Origin: Victivallales bacterium
Lineage (GTDB): Bacteria > Verrucomicrobiota > Lentisphaeria > Oligosphaerales > Oligosphaeraceae
NCBI GenBank assembly: GCA_017554445.1
Contig: JAFZIJ010000123.1
Coordinates: 1 to 35,961 of the forward strand
Direction: 5' to 3'
Length of the DNA: 35,961 nucleotides
Shown here: positions 25,423 through 35,819 of the stretch, one piece after another
Layout: each line of letters starts with the position of its first letter
How positions within the stretch are numbered: the first letter of the stretch is position 1
The notes under the pieces: generated by a model
Told to the model about the DNA's origin: nothing
The model's input: the letters and a program-made list of their open reading frames with translations, nothing else
Database searches by the model: none
Program-made: the position numbers and the translations under genes

Positions 25423-28400
25423 ATGAAGAAAATGATCCTTCTCTCCCTTGCGCTTTCCGTCTGCGGAATGGCGCAAAACTTCACGAAAACCGTCATTTTC
25501 GATGCCACACATGACATCAAAAACTGGAGCAATCAACGAGACGAGGCACGCCTCAACCGCGAGTTCCAAAAATCGACCCACGTCATGGAAGGTGACCAAC
25601 TGATCTGGAATTTCATTCCGAAAGGTGACACAGGATTCAACGACCTTTTCTACCATACCGCCATCCAACGCCCTTGCACGCAAATCATTGTCGAATTGAA
25701 GAACCTCGGCGAACCATTCCTCATCAGCGCCAAAATGGGAGACGCCAACGGCGCGGAATGGACGATCGATCCCAAGCCGCTTCCGACATGGAAAGCCGGT
25801 GGTTCACAGCAGACATTGCAATGCGGATGGACGAACTGGAAGCATGCCTCCTGGAGCCAGATCAAGGAAGGGCCGCTCGCCTTCCCAATCAAATACTTCA
25901 CGATCATCGCTTTCGGCATCCAATCAGGCAAAGAGTACAAGCTCGCTGTCAAATCCATTAAAATCGAAGAAGTCTCGGTCGATATGACCATCGAAAATCC
26001 GCCTGAAATACCAAAGGAAACAGTCGGTGGGACAAAACTGACGATTCCGTCCTTCACAACAAAACTTTCCGAGCCGTTGTTCCCCCTCTCCGCGGAACTT
26101 CAGTTTGCAAAAGGCCCCACCGTCTTTTCACGCATCCCATTGTCGTTCAATCTCTTGATGCCATCGACGCAAATCAAGCTCGATCCGGCCGCCCCGCTCA
26201 TCCTGCCTTGGATTCTCAGAAAAGGCGACTATGAGCTCCGCGTCAGCATGATCGGTAATCTCGCCAACGGCATGCCCAACGTAACCGCCACCGCCTCCTT
26301 GGGCACCGTCAATATCAACCAGAAGGAACCCTTCCTCCCCCATACCGTCGCGGAAGTCAAGCCGCATAACGGCACACCCACGATCTTCATCAACGGGCAG
26401 CCCCATAGCGGCATGGCCTACGCCGCATACGGCCCCAATCCGCAGGTTTATCGCGACTTCACATCCGTTGATGTCGATCTGTTCACGATTTGTGCAACTC
26501 CCACGGAATCAGGATACAACATCTCCCCAACCGCCTGGAAGTCGCAAGATGAATATGACTTTTCCGTCATCGACCAACGTGTCGCCATGATTCTCCAGAA
26601 CAATCCAAAGGCCTATATCTTCCCGCGGCTCTATCTCCATGCCCCCAAATGGTGGTGCAATCAACATCCGGATGACATTGTCATCGCCGAAAAGCCAGAT
26701 GGGACGCGTTACATTTTCCCGCACACATCCGGCCGCCCCGCCCCGTCATGGGCCTCCCAGGCATGGCGTGAAGACACCATCAAAGGACTTCGGAAACTCA
26801 TCGAATACGTGGAAAATTCCCCCTACGCCAACAATTTCATCGGCTACCATCTCGCCTCCGGAACGACGGAGGAATGGATGATGTGGGGCTCCAACGAAAA
26901 CGCATGGGTCGATTATTCCCCCGCCAACATCCGTTACTTCCGCAAGTGGCTCACAGACAAATACAAGACGGACGATGCCCTCCAGAAGGCGTGGAACGAC
27001 AACAACGTCACGCTTGCGACCGCCGAAATCCCCTCCTACAAGCAACGCGCCGATTCCAAGCTCGGCTATATGCACAACCCGCAGACCGAAATGCAGGTCA
27101 TCGATTTCTATACCTATAATTCATGGCTTGTCGCAGACACCATCACCACATTCGCAACCGCCGTTAAGGACATCTGCAAACATGAAAAGACCGTCGGCGT
27201 TTTCTACGGCTATCTCCTACAGCTCTGCGGCGAACAACGCCAGCAAAACTCCGGCCACAACGCTCTCCGAAAAGTTCTCGAATGTCCGGATATAGACTTT
27301 GTCTGCTCGCCCACGTCCTACGCCTTCCGCCAGCTTGGCGGCAAGGGAACCTGCCATTTCATGTCGCTCGTCGATTCCGTGAAGCTTCATGGGAAGCTGT
27401 GGTTCGATGAAAACGACGTCCGCACATCCCTCTCCCCCGGAAAAGTCGGCGGCTGGGGCAAGCCAGAGAATGTCGAAGGCGATATCATCCAGCAGGATAA
27501 GGAATTGGCGTGTGTCCTCACGAACGGCGTCGTCCAATGGTGGTTCGATGTCGGCGGCAACCGCTACAACACGCCGAAACTGCTTGCGGCTCTCAAAAAC
27601 TACTGCCGCGTCGCCAAAATCGCCAACGGCCTCGACCGCTCGTCCGTCACACAAGCCGCCTACATCATCGATGAAGACTCCCTCGCCTATCTCAGGACGG
27701 GTGACCGAATCGGCGGAGAATTGACCATTGCACGACTCCCGCAACTCCATCGCGGCGGCTTCCCCGTCGGCCATTATCTCGCATCCGACATCGACAAACT
27801 GACAGACTGCAAACTGCTGATCATCGCCAACGCCGTCGCCCCTTCGGAAGAACTCCGCCAAAAAATTGACAAAATGAAAAGCGATGATCGTGTCATCGTC
27901 TTCCTCAATAACGCCGGTGTCATGGCCGACGGCCGTTTCGCCCCCGAACAGGCGGAATCCTTCATCGGCATGAAAGTCGCCTTCGATCCGCAGGCTCCTA
28001 TGGCCAAAGGCCATGTGTTATTCAAAAAAATAGAAGGTATTTGCGACGGCTTGCCCGTTGGATACGGCAGCCCTCAATTCATCCACAATCCCGCCGTCCT
28101 TCCCGCAGACGATCTGGCGACCATCATTGCAACCTATCCAGACGGCCGTCCCGCCATCGCCATCAAGAAACACGAGAACTGGACGGCAGTCTATTGCGCT
28201 CAGCCGCAACTGCCTGCGCAACTTTACAGCAATCTTGCAAAATTGGCGGGAATCCACCAGTATATCGAAACGCCAGATGTCGTCTGGGCCAACAAGTCCA
28301 TGCTCGCCGTCTGCGTTGACCAACCCGGAAAACGCGTCATCAGCCTGCCGCGTCCTGCGAAAGTCACGGAGCTTTATTCCAACAAAGTCATCGCCGCCGA

Positions 28401-28464
28401 GCCGACGGCATCCTTCATCGTCAATTTCCCTGAAAACGCCACCCTGCTCTTCAGGCTGGACTAA
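25423..28464 (+). CDS. Secreted glycoside hydrolase with GH42-like TIM barrel
   Basis: A 1013-residue exported protein, 21 bp after the preceding hydrolase gene and co-transcribed with it. Signal peptide MKKMILLSLALSVCGMAQ. The N-terminal ~310 residues are beta-rich (possible carbohydrate binding). The barrel begins near residue 325 (FINGQPHSGMAYAAYG) and includes features of beta-galactosidase family 42: PRLYLHAPKWW, then ASGTTEEWMMWG (Glu483/484 as acid/base candidates), DFYTYNSWLVADTI, and LWFDENDVRT (Glu663 as nucleophile candidate). A trimerisation-type Rossmann-like domain follows (DCKLLIIANAVAPSEEL), as in GH42. Substrate is unknown; beta-galactoside or a related host or plant glycan is inferred. 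GGAG lies 12-13 bp before the ATG, slightly far. Confidence 0.82.
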   Translation: MKKMILLSLALSVCGMAQNFTKTVIFDATHDIKNWSNQRDEARLNREFQKSTHVMEGDQLIWNFIPKGDTGFNDLFYHTAIQRPCTQIIVELKNLGEPFLISAKMGDANGAEWTIDPKPLPTWKAGGSQQTLQCGWTNWKHASWSQIKEGPLAFPIKYFTIIAFGIQSGKEYKLAVKSIKIEEVSVDMTIENPPEIPKETVGGTKLTIPSFTTKLSEPLFPLSAELQFAKGPTVFSRIPLSFNLLMPSTQIKLDPAAPLILPWILRKGDYELRVSMIGNLANGMPNVTATASLGTVNINQKEPFLPHTVAEVKPHNGTPTIFINGQPHSGMAYAAYGPNPQVYRDFTSVDVDLFTICATPTESGYNISPTAWKSQDEYDFSVIDQRVAMILQNNPKAYIFPRLYLHAPKWWCNQHPDDIVIAEKPDGTRYIFPHTSGRPAPSWASQAWREDTIKGLRKLIEYVENSPYANNFIGYHLASGTTEEWMMWGSNENAWVDYSPANIRYFRKWLTDKYKTDDALQKAWNDNNVTLATAEIPSYKQRADSKLGYMHNPQTEMQVIDFYTYNSWLVADTITTFATAVKDICKHEKTVGVFYGYLLQLCGEQRQQNSGHNALRKVLECPDIDFVCSPTSYAFRQLGGKGTCHFMSLVDSVKLHGKLWFDENDVRTSLSPGKVGGWGKPENVEGDIIQQDKELACVLTNGVVQWWFDVGGNRYNTPKLLAALKNYCRVAKIANGLDRSSVTQAAYIIDEDSLAYLRTGDRIGGELTIARLPQLHRGGFPVGHYLASDIDKLTDCKLLIIANAVAPSEELRQKIDKMKSDDRVIVFLNNAGVMADGRFAPEQAESFIGMKVAFDPQAPMAKGHVLFKKIEGICDGLPVGYGSPQFIHNPAVLPADDLATIIATYPDGRPAIAIKKHENWTAVYCAQPQLPAQLYSNLAKLAGIHQYIETPDVVWANKSMLAVCVDQPGKRVISLPRPAKVTELYSNKVIAAEPTASFIVNFPENATLLFRLD

Positions 28465-28483
28465 TTCATCGCAGCCAAAAAAC

Positions 28484-28519
28484 ACGGCGGCCCGACATCA
28501 TTCGATGCCGGGCCGCCGT
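28484..28519 (-). terminator. Terminator between converging hydrolase and prepilin-like genes
   Basis: ACGGCGGCCCG pairs with CGGGCCGCCGT, extended by CATC/GATG after one A-C mismatch, around an ATTC loop. On the minus strand the stem is followed by GTTTTTTGG, making it a good intrinsic terminator for the gene at 28548. On the plus strand there is only CGTTTATG, so termination of the hydrolase operon there would be weaker. Confidence 0.85.
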
Positions 28520-28547
28520 CGTTTATGCTATGCTTATGCGTTTAAAA

Positions 28548-29264
28548 TCAATCTTTTCCCATCGGCGTGGAAACGGATTCCGTGACGGTAATCGCCATCT
28601 TCTTGCCCATCTCCGAACGGACGTGCTGCTCGCTCACAAAATCAACATGGCCATCCATGTAAACGGCATTCAGGCCGCTGTCGTGACGGATCGACATACG
28701 TGAATAGAACAGGTCACCCTGCAACCAGGCGGAAACCGAATCAATGAAGATCGCGCGGCCAGACGGTGAATTGTATGTCGTATTGTAATTGATGTATTTG
28801 TTCGTCTTCTTCCCGTCCGCAGTACGGGACATGCCGACGCCATGCTTGCATTGCCATTCTTCTGCTGTATAAGTAATGCCTTCATACGTAGAACCGGCAA
28901 TAGAAGAAGCTGGGCAGCAGAATACCTTCCAGTCGCCCGTGTAGGGGCCGATATAGGGGGAGAAACTACCGTAAGTGATGTAATGGTCCCTCACGCCGAA
29001 CTTCGCGTAGTACGCGCCGTCCGCGCCATAGCCGCCGTCCTGGTTCGGGGCCGCATCTCTGTAGCGATTAGGAATGAAATCTTTGTTTTCGGAAAGATAC
29101 ATGGTCAAAGCAAGACCAATTTGGCGATAGTTGGATGCGCAGGAAATCGCACGGGCCTTATCACGGGCCTTTGACAGCGCGGGCAGAAGCATGGCGGCCA
29201 AAATCGCGATGATCGCGATGACGACCAGCAGCTCAATCAAGGTGAAGTGACGTGATTTTTTCAT
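28548..29264 (-). CDS. Prepilin-like secreted protein with H-X9-DG motif
   Basis: A 238-residue protein with a type IV prepilin/pseudopilin N-terminus: short basic leader MKKSRH, then [16 protein letters not shown] with the conserved Glu at +5, the processing and assembly signal for type II secretion/type IV pilin systems. Helix ends in [24 protein letters not shown] sequence (here CASNYRQIG), as in the DUF1559-like and related proteins that are hugely expanded in Lentisphaerota. The C-terminal motif [15 protein letters not shown] is the H-X9-DG signature of this family. ATG at 29264 has AGGAGT 6 bp upstream, which decides the start against a longer reading to 29309. Function of the expanded families is unknown; surface display is inferred. 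It is monocistronic. Confidence 0.92.
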   Translation of the reverse strand: MKKSRHFTLIELLVVIAIIAILAAMLLPALSKARDKARAISCASNYRQIGLALTMYLSENKDFIPNRYRDAAPNQDGGYGADGAYYAKFGVRDHYITYGSFSPYIGPYTGDWKVFCCPASSIAGSTYEGITYTAEEWQCKHGVGMSRTADGKKTNKYINYNTTYNSPSGRAIFIDSVSAWLQGDLFYSRMSIRHDSGLNAVYMDGHVDFVSEQHVRSEMGKKMAITVTESVSTPMGKD

Positions 29265-29347
29265 GTTGACTCCTGTGGTTACATGTTTGTCGGGGAAATA
29301 TCTCTTCAAAACAACATTCTTTAAAACAACATTAATTTTTTCTTAAT

Positions 29348-29375
29348 ACATTATCGTATTCAAACAAAATGTCAA
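29348..29375 (-). promoter_or_regulatory. Probable promoter for the prepilin-like gene
   Basis: Minus strand: TTGACA (29375-29370), 16-base spacer, TAATGT (29353-29348). The -35 is perfect, the -10 poor (three of six); GATAAT nearby would need a 14-base spacer. The implied leader is about 75 nt. The rest of 29265-29501 is AT-rich and shows no gene. Confidence 0.5.
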
Positions 29376-29501
29376 GTGAAATTATTCCAGAAAAATTAAT
29401 ATAATTGGAAAAAAACACAAATGATGGCTACATTTTCATATTCATTCATCATCGGATTAGCCAACCACGGTCTCCTAAACACAACATATAAGTCTCCTAG
29501 T

Positions 29502-29515
29502 ACTAAGCACTAAGC
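29502..29515. repeat. Heptamer repeat ACTAAGC x2 abutting a start codon
   Basis: Two tandem ACTAAGC units end exactly at the ATG of the flavodoxin gene and take the place where a ribosome-binding site would be expected. They resemble the ACTAACC units at 662-689. Confidence 0.6.
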
Positions 29516-29971
29516 ATGACAATGAAAACCGCCATCGTCTATCACTCAAGCCACCACGGCAACACAAAAAAACTCGTGGACGCCATCGTCGCCGCCCACA
29601 ACGACATCGCCGTCTTCGAAGCCGAATCATGCCGCCCCGACGATCTGTCTTCCTTTGATTTGATCGGTCTGGCCTCAGGCATCTACTATTTCAGTTTTGA
29701 CAAAAGCCTTTTGAATATCGCCGTCGCCCTGCCGTTGCACCAACGTGTCTTTTTGCTTTCAACATGCGGCGGAAACAAGCTCGGCCTGAACTACGCCCGC
29801 AAGCTCGAAGCCGTTCTCTCCGAACGCCAAGCGGAAATCGTCGGCCATTTCAGCTGTCTGGGCTACAACACCTATGGCTTCTTCAAACTCTTTGGCGGCA
29901 CAGCGAAAGGACATCCCGACGACGATGACCTCCGCCATGCCATCGCCTTCTATGAATCTCTTCGTGGTTAG
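29516..29971 (+). CDS. Small flavodoxin-family protein
   Basis: A 151-residue FMN-binding electron carrier candidate, cytoplasmic. The N-terminal IVYHSSHHGNTKKLV matches the flavodoxin phosphate-binding loop (S/T-x-T/H-G-N-T), followed by the alternating alpha/beta pattern with FDLIGLASGIYY and a third loop STCGGNKLG. Length is normal for short-chain flavodoxins. ATG codons exist at 29516 and 29522 (MTMKTAIVYH); neither has a Shine-Dalgarno sequence, and the 5' flank is heptamer repeat. The stop codon TAG is itself part of the downstream GTGGTTAGTGGTT repeat, so the final residues may have been set by repeat insertion. Partner proteins are not evident. Confidence 0.85.
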   Translation: MTMKTAIVYHSSHHGNTKKLVDAIVAAHNDIAVFEAESCRPDDLSSFDLIGLASGIYYFSFDKSLLNIAVALPLHQRVFLLSTCGGNKLGLNYARKLEAVLSERQAEIVGHFSCLGYNTYGFFKLFGGTAKGHPDDDDLRHAIAFYESLRG

Positions 29972-30090
29972 TGGTTGGGAGGGTCCCGCTCCTGCGGGAT
30001 CGGTGGTCAGTGGGTGGGAGGGTCCCGCTCCTGCGGGATCGGTGGTCAGTGGTCAGTGGTTGGGAGGGTCCCGCTCCTGCGGGATCGGTG
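29964..30090 (+). repeat. Triple GGGAGGG + TCCT-loop hairpin array with heptamers (copies B1-B3)
   Basis: Three copies of GGGAGGG, TCCCGC, loop TCCT, GCGGGA, TCGG begin at 29977, 30016 and 30062; the stem is a perfect 6 bp. Between them stand GTGGTTA/GTGGTCA heptamers. The two spacings are 39 and 46 bp, differing by exactly one heptamer. The array starts inside the last codons of the flavodoxin gene and ends about 20 bp before the converging beta-helix gene's stop. Confidence 0.88.
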
Positions 30091-30110
30091 GCTTTAGGCT
30101 TTCAGCTCCC

Positions 30111-32876
30111 TTATTTTTCCCGTTGGAAGTGGACGTTTCCAATCATGAATTCGGCGTTCGTGTCGGCTTCGGAAATGAATCCAAGCCATGTCAACTGCCG
30201 CCAATCGTCGTTGCCGAAATCCAAATTCTCATATGTCTTCTTCTCGCCGCCTTCCGGCGTGATCTCCAACGTGAAAACAGGCTTCTCGACATCCGGGCCA
30301 AGCCCCGTCAAGATCTTCACATGGAACCACTTGCCGACGGGAACCGTCCCTAGCGGCTTGTCGAGCCACGTCAGACGGCCGTCGCCATAGAAACGCATCG
30401 TCGGACCGACTTTGTACGGAGCGGATGAATCGCGCCATTCGTGGTGGAGGATCGCCGTCTGCGTCTTCAGATAAACGTCGAACTCGCCTATCGCCTTGCC
30501 TCTGCGCCAGTTGAAACCGAACACGAGATGCGGCTCCCAAATCACCGGCCAGCCAGGGGCGTCGATGAATTTCAGGCATTTCTTCGAGCCGGGCGCGTCC
30601 AGTTCGTCCGTCACGCGGATGGACGTGCCTTTTTCCTTCACATCGCCGGATGTATGACCATTCGGGCATTGATCGCCGACTTTGCATTCTGCGAAATTGA
30701 TCAGCAATTCCTTCGCCATTCCGATTTTTGGACGCTCCTTCGAGACAGGAATCAAATCCGGGCTGACTTCCTTAAAGACTTGCTGTTTCGCCCTTTCCGT
30801 CCACCATGCAGGACCTGTCAACCCTGCCCGTTTCATGGCGGCCAACGCCTCTTCGATATACGGCTTCGCAGGGGAGTCTGGCTGAAGTTCGAAATTGAAA
30901 TGCTCTGCATCGACGAATTTCGGATCCGCGATGACGGAGCCAATCTCTTGGTCTTCAAGTTCCTGCAAATCAGACAGTTCATTTCCGGCAAAGCCGAACG
31001 GCTGTTTCGTTGTGTCCCAATACATGTTGTGACGCATCACATAATTGTTATTGCCCCAATTGCCGCCGTAAGGCCGTCCGTTGTTGAAAATCACGACGTT
31101 GTTTTCCGCCGTGAAGGAGATGTGGTTTTCCTGCCGCGAACGGATGATCTGCCCTTCCTGCGCGAACGCCAACAGGTTGTTGCGCAAGATGTTCTCTCTT
31201 CCATAATGCTGATGGAAGCCGCCGGATTTCGTGTTATAGACCACATTGTGTTCCATCAACACGCCTGTGCTGCCTTCGTCCGTATAGAGCCCCCAGCCGC
31301 CGTATGAATAGGAGAAAACGTCATGGATATGGTTGCCGCGGAAGACCGTTCCAGGCGAAATGCCAAGATTGTAGATGGCGCCCATATCTGACAAAATGCC
31401 GTATCCAAGATGATGCAGATGATTGTATTCCACGATGTTGTGATTGGCCGAACTCGGTGCGTAGCCCCATGACCATCCAACCGATACCGCGCTGTAATAC
31501 AAATCGCTGATTTCATTGTGCCGCAACGTGTTGTAACTGGACTTGAAGATGATCGCGCCAACCGCCGCAGGAGCCACCAGCCCCGAGTTGTGGATGAAGC
31601 AGTTCTCCACCAGATTGTGGCCACAGGCAATGGTCTGCTCTTTTTCGCCGCCAGGCTCGCCGATGCGAACGCCACCACCGCCAAGATCATGCAATTCACT
31701 GCGAATCAGAGTGTTATATTGACAACCTTTCGCAAACCACACGCCATACAGGCCGCAATGCGAGACATCGATGTCCGAAAATACGCAATTCCGCGTGTCG
31801 CTCACATAGACGGCGGCCGACATGCCGGCCGCCGCCTGTCCATCATGCGACTGCGTCGTGTTCAGCAGAAATGCTCCATATTGGAACGAAATCCCACGGA
31901 AATTCACATGTTCGACAGGCATCCCGATTTCCGCATCTCCTTTGATGACAAGGATTTGTTCATGAACAGGGGCCACGATTGTCGTGTTCGCAGGCGTCTC
32001 GCCCGGCAGCGGCTTGTAATACAACGTGCCCGTCTGGTAGTCCATGTACCATTCGCCCGCGTCCGTCAGCGCCGCCTTCAGATTCTCCAGATGATAACGG
32101 CCCTGTCGATCCCAATAACCGACTGGCCAGCCCATGCGGCTTGTGAACTTCAACGTCTTCTTCTCAAAGTCGATGCTGTCGATCCAATGGATGGACGCCG
32201 TCCATGAATTGTACATCATGATGGTCGCATTGGACACATCCGGCCAGCCTTCGATGTCGCCGTCACGGAAGATGAACGAATCATGCGCCCCCGGCTTCGC
32301 CGCCGCCTCATTGCGGTCCTTCCATTGCACGGCGCGATCTTTCATGCGGAAGAAACCAGTCTTCGGCAGTCGGCAACGCTGCCGCCGTCCGCCGTTCACA
32401 AACAACTGCATGATGTTCCATTTGCCGTCCGGCTTGTTGCCGCCGACGGTTTCCGGAATCTGCACGCTCCAGACGCCGTCTTCGCCGACCGTCCATCCCG
32501 TAATCACACGGCCGCCGGAAATGATGGGCCGCTGGTTCATGAACGCCTGCCATGTGACGGGAGCCGCCGCCGTTCCGCTGTCCGCCGGCGTGAACGTCCA
32601 CGCCTCGCCCAACGCATACACGCCGTCCATCAGATGGACGGTGATCGGCTGCCGCCCGCGTTCGGGATGGTTTCGAACGGCTTTCTGCGCCGCCCATGGC
32701 GTGCGAAACGGATGATTGACATCCAATCCGCTGTTCGCGTCATCGCCCTTCGGCGACACATAAAAATTAACGCCCGCCGGTTTCGGATTGTATTCAGGCC
32801 CGCCTGCGCCCTGCACCGACTGCGCCGCCAGCATGGCGCTCAAGCATAGTCCCGACAACAACGAAATGGTTCTCAT
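30111..32876 (-). CDS. Secreted right-handed beta-helix protein (possible GH141-like or lyase)
   Basis: A 921-residue exported protein. ATG at 32876 has TGGAGG 5 bp upstream and opens a signal peptide (MRTISLLSGLCLSAMLAAQS). The mature start VNFYVSPKGDDANSG, then PFRTPWAAQKAVR and HLMDGVY, is the typical entry to large parallel beta-helix enzymes of the pectate-lyase superfold; repeated turns with N-x-(I/V) ladders occupy about residues 330-640 (ENCFIHNSG, HNEISDLYY, RGNHIHDVF). This entry motif and size resemble GH141 enzymes, but the assignment is tentative. The C-terminal ~220 residues look like a concanavalin-type jelly roll (WFHVKIL, MIGNVHFQ). Likely acts on polysaccharide. It is monocistronic, with its own promoter. 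Confidence 0.82.
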   Translation of the reverse strand: MRTISLLSGLCLSAMLAAQSVQGAGGPEYNPKPAGVNFYVSPKGDDANSGLDVNHPFRTPWAAQKAVRNHPERGRQPITVHLMDGVYALGEAWTFTPADSGTAAAPVTWQAFMNQRPIISGGRVITGWTVGEDGVWSVQIPETVGGNKPDGKWNIMQLFVNGGRRQRCRLPKTGFFRMKDRAVQWKDRNEAAAKPGAHDSFIFRDGDIEGWPDVSNATIMMYNSWTASIHWIDSIDFEKKTLKFTSRMGWPVGYWDRQGRYHLENLKAALTDAGEWYMDYQTGTLYYKPLPGETPANTTIVAPVHEQILVIKGDAEIGMPVEHVNFRGISFQYGAFLLNTTQSHDGQAAAGMSAAVYVSDTRNCVFSDIDVSHCGLYGVWFAKGCQYNTLIRSELHDLGGGGVRIGEPGGEKEQTIACGHNLVENCFIHNSGLVAPAAVGAIIFKSSYNTLRHNEISDLYYSAVSVGWSWGYAPSSANHNIVEYNHLHHLGYGILSDMGAIYNLGISPGTVFRGNHIHDVFSYSYGGWGLYTDEGSTGVLMEHNVVYNTKSGGFHQHYGRENILRNNLLAFAQEGQIIRSRQENHISFTAENNVVIFNNGRPYGGNWGNNNYVMRHNMYWDTTKQPFGFAGNELSDLQELEDQEIGSVIADPKFVDAEHFNFELQPDSPAKPYIEEALAAMKRAGLTGPAWWTERAKQQVFKEVSPDLIPVSKERPKIGMAKELLINFAECKVGDQCPNGHTSGDVKEKGTSIRVTDELDAPGSKKCLKFIDAPGWPVIWEPHLVFGFNWRRGKAIGEFDVYLKTQTAILHHEWRDSSAPYKVGPTMRFYGDGRLTWLDKPLGTVPVGKWFHVKILTGLGPDVEKPVFTLEITPEGGEKKTYENLDFGNDDWRQLTWLGFISEADTNAEFMIGNVHFQREK

Positions 32877-32895
32877 AAAGCCTCCATTTTCAATA

Positions 32896-32924
32896 ATTAT
32901 GGATAGATGAAAAATAATGGTCAA
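32896..32924 (-). promoter_or_regulatory. Promoter for the beta-helix protein gene
   Basis: Minus strand: TTGACC (32924-32919), 17-base spacer, CATAAT (32901-32896), each five of six. The implied leader is only about 15 nt and contains the GGAGG ribosome-binding site. Confidence 0.65.
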
Positions 32925-33112
32925 GTTGCAAGTGCGATGTTCCTGTCCTGTGTCGGCGGCGGAAGTCGTCGAACTCTATGATCTACTGGACAACGACCAT
33001 GTCTCTCCTTCTTTTACCACTATAAATAATACATCATTTTGTTTTTTTTCACAGCAGTTTCCGCGATTTCTTCACGACATCCAGCAGATTTGACGATAAT
33101 TCTCCTGTTACA

Positions 33113-33140
33113 TTGATTTTTCCACATTTCGGGGTATATT
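33113..33140 (+). promoter_or_regulatory. Promoter for rpsO-pnp
   Basis: TTGATT (33113-33118), 16-base spacer, TATATT (33135-33140), four and five of six. Predicted start near 33147 leaves a leader of about 93 nt. The interval 32925-33112 before it shows no convincing gene or RNA. Confidence 0.5.
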
Positions 33141-33239
33141 ATATGTTTCACCTGTTATTCGCGGTGTTTGACTGGATCATCACTGTAAAGCGGATCAACA
33201 ATCCCGTATGGTTTGGTAGCGAAAACACAAAGGAAAACC

Positions 33240-33503
33240 ATGGACAAGGAAACCAAGCAAGAAATCATCAAGAAGTATCAGCGTTCGGCTAACGACGTCG
33301 GTTCCGTCGAAGTTCAGGTCGCCATCCTCACGCAGCGCATCACTGAATTGACCGAGCATATGAAGATCCACAAGAAGGACAACAGCAGCCGTCGCGGCCT
33401 CATCGCCATGGTTAACAAGCGCCGCAAGCTGTTGAACTACCTCCAGCGTGAAGACCACGCCCGTTACACGGAACTTGTCAACAGCCTCAAGCTCCGTCGG
33501 TAA
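33240..33503 (+). CDS. rpsO: 30S ribosomal protein S15
   Basis: An 87-residue primary 16S rRNA-binding protein of the small subunit platform. Diagnostic segments: [34 protein letters not shown] and [10 protein letters not shown], all standard for S15 (usually 88-89 residues). The ATG at 33240 follows AAAGGA at proper spacing; an upstream TTG at 33213 would add nine residues not found in the family. In many bacteria rpsO is followed by pnp, as here, and S15 represses its own translation by binding its leader; the ~93-nt leader could serve this but no known S15-binding fold is evident to me. Confidence 0.97.
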   Translation: MDKETKQEIIKKYQRSANDVGSVEVQVAILTQRITELTEHMKIHKKDNSSRRGLIAMVNKRRKLLNYLQREDHARYTELVNSLKLRR

Positions 33504-33517
33504 TCGCCCGCATGTCG

Positions 33518-33555
33518 TGTCCTGGCTTCGGAAAAACTCCGCCGATGCCAGGACA
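33518..33555 (+). terminator. Stem-loop after rpsO (attenuator or processing site)
   Basis: TGTCCTGGC-T-TCGG pairs with CCGA-T-GCCAGGACA, 13 pairs with one T-T mismatch, loop of ten bases. It starts 15 bp after the rpsO stop. Only ATTACTTT follows, so termination would be partial. E. coli has a comparable terminator in its rpsO-pnp spacer. Confidence 0.65.
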
Positions 33556-33581
33556 ATTACTTTAAACGGAGTATGTTACAA

Positions 33582-33667
33582 GACTGTGGAATTCGCCGGC
33601 ATGAGTCGCCAGCCGCCATGCAATTCCATCTTTGACAGGTGGCGCCCCATGCCGCAATTCCGCAGTC
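33582..33667 (+). promoter_or_regulatory. Long imperfect hairpin in the pnp leader
   Basis: GACTGTGGAATTCGCCGGCATG (positions 33582-33603) and CATGCCGCAATTCCGCAGTC (33648-33667) are near-perfect inverted repeats with one G-U pair and two small bulges; inside them CGCCA and TGGCG can pair again. Such a long double-stranded RNA just before pnp recalls the RNase III site through which E. coli PNPase controls its own mRNA. Position and length are as seen; the function is inference. Confidence 0.6.
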
Positions 33668-33728
33668 GAAATCGGTGCAAATGATTGGTTTTCAATCGGG
33701 AGAGAGCACCGCATAAGGAGAATTAACC

Positions 33729-35817
<2,089 letters not shown>

Positions 35818-35819
<2 letters not shown>

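Noticed and set aside
32983..33010. Minus-strand mini-frame with AAGGAG and ATG encoding MVVVQ then TAG
   Set aside because: The Shine-Dalgarno is strong, but five codons lying upstream of a separate promoter cannot be shown to be a leader peptide; kept only as a note.
32917..33093. A 58-codon plus-strand frame (MVKLQVRCSCPVSAAEVVEL...) between the beta-helix gene and rpsO
   Set aside because: No ribosome-binding site, its start overlaps the minus-strand promoter at 32896-32924, and the second half turns into Phe-rich low-quality sequence. It may be a gene fragment, but there is too little to call.
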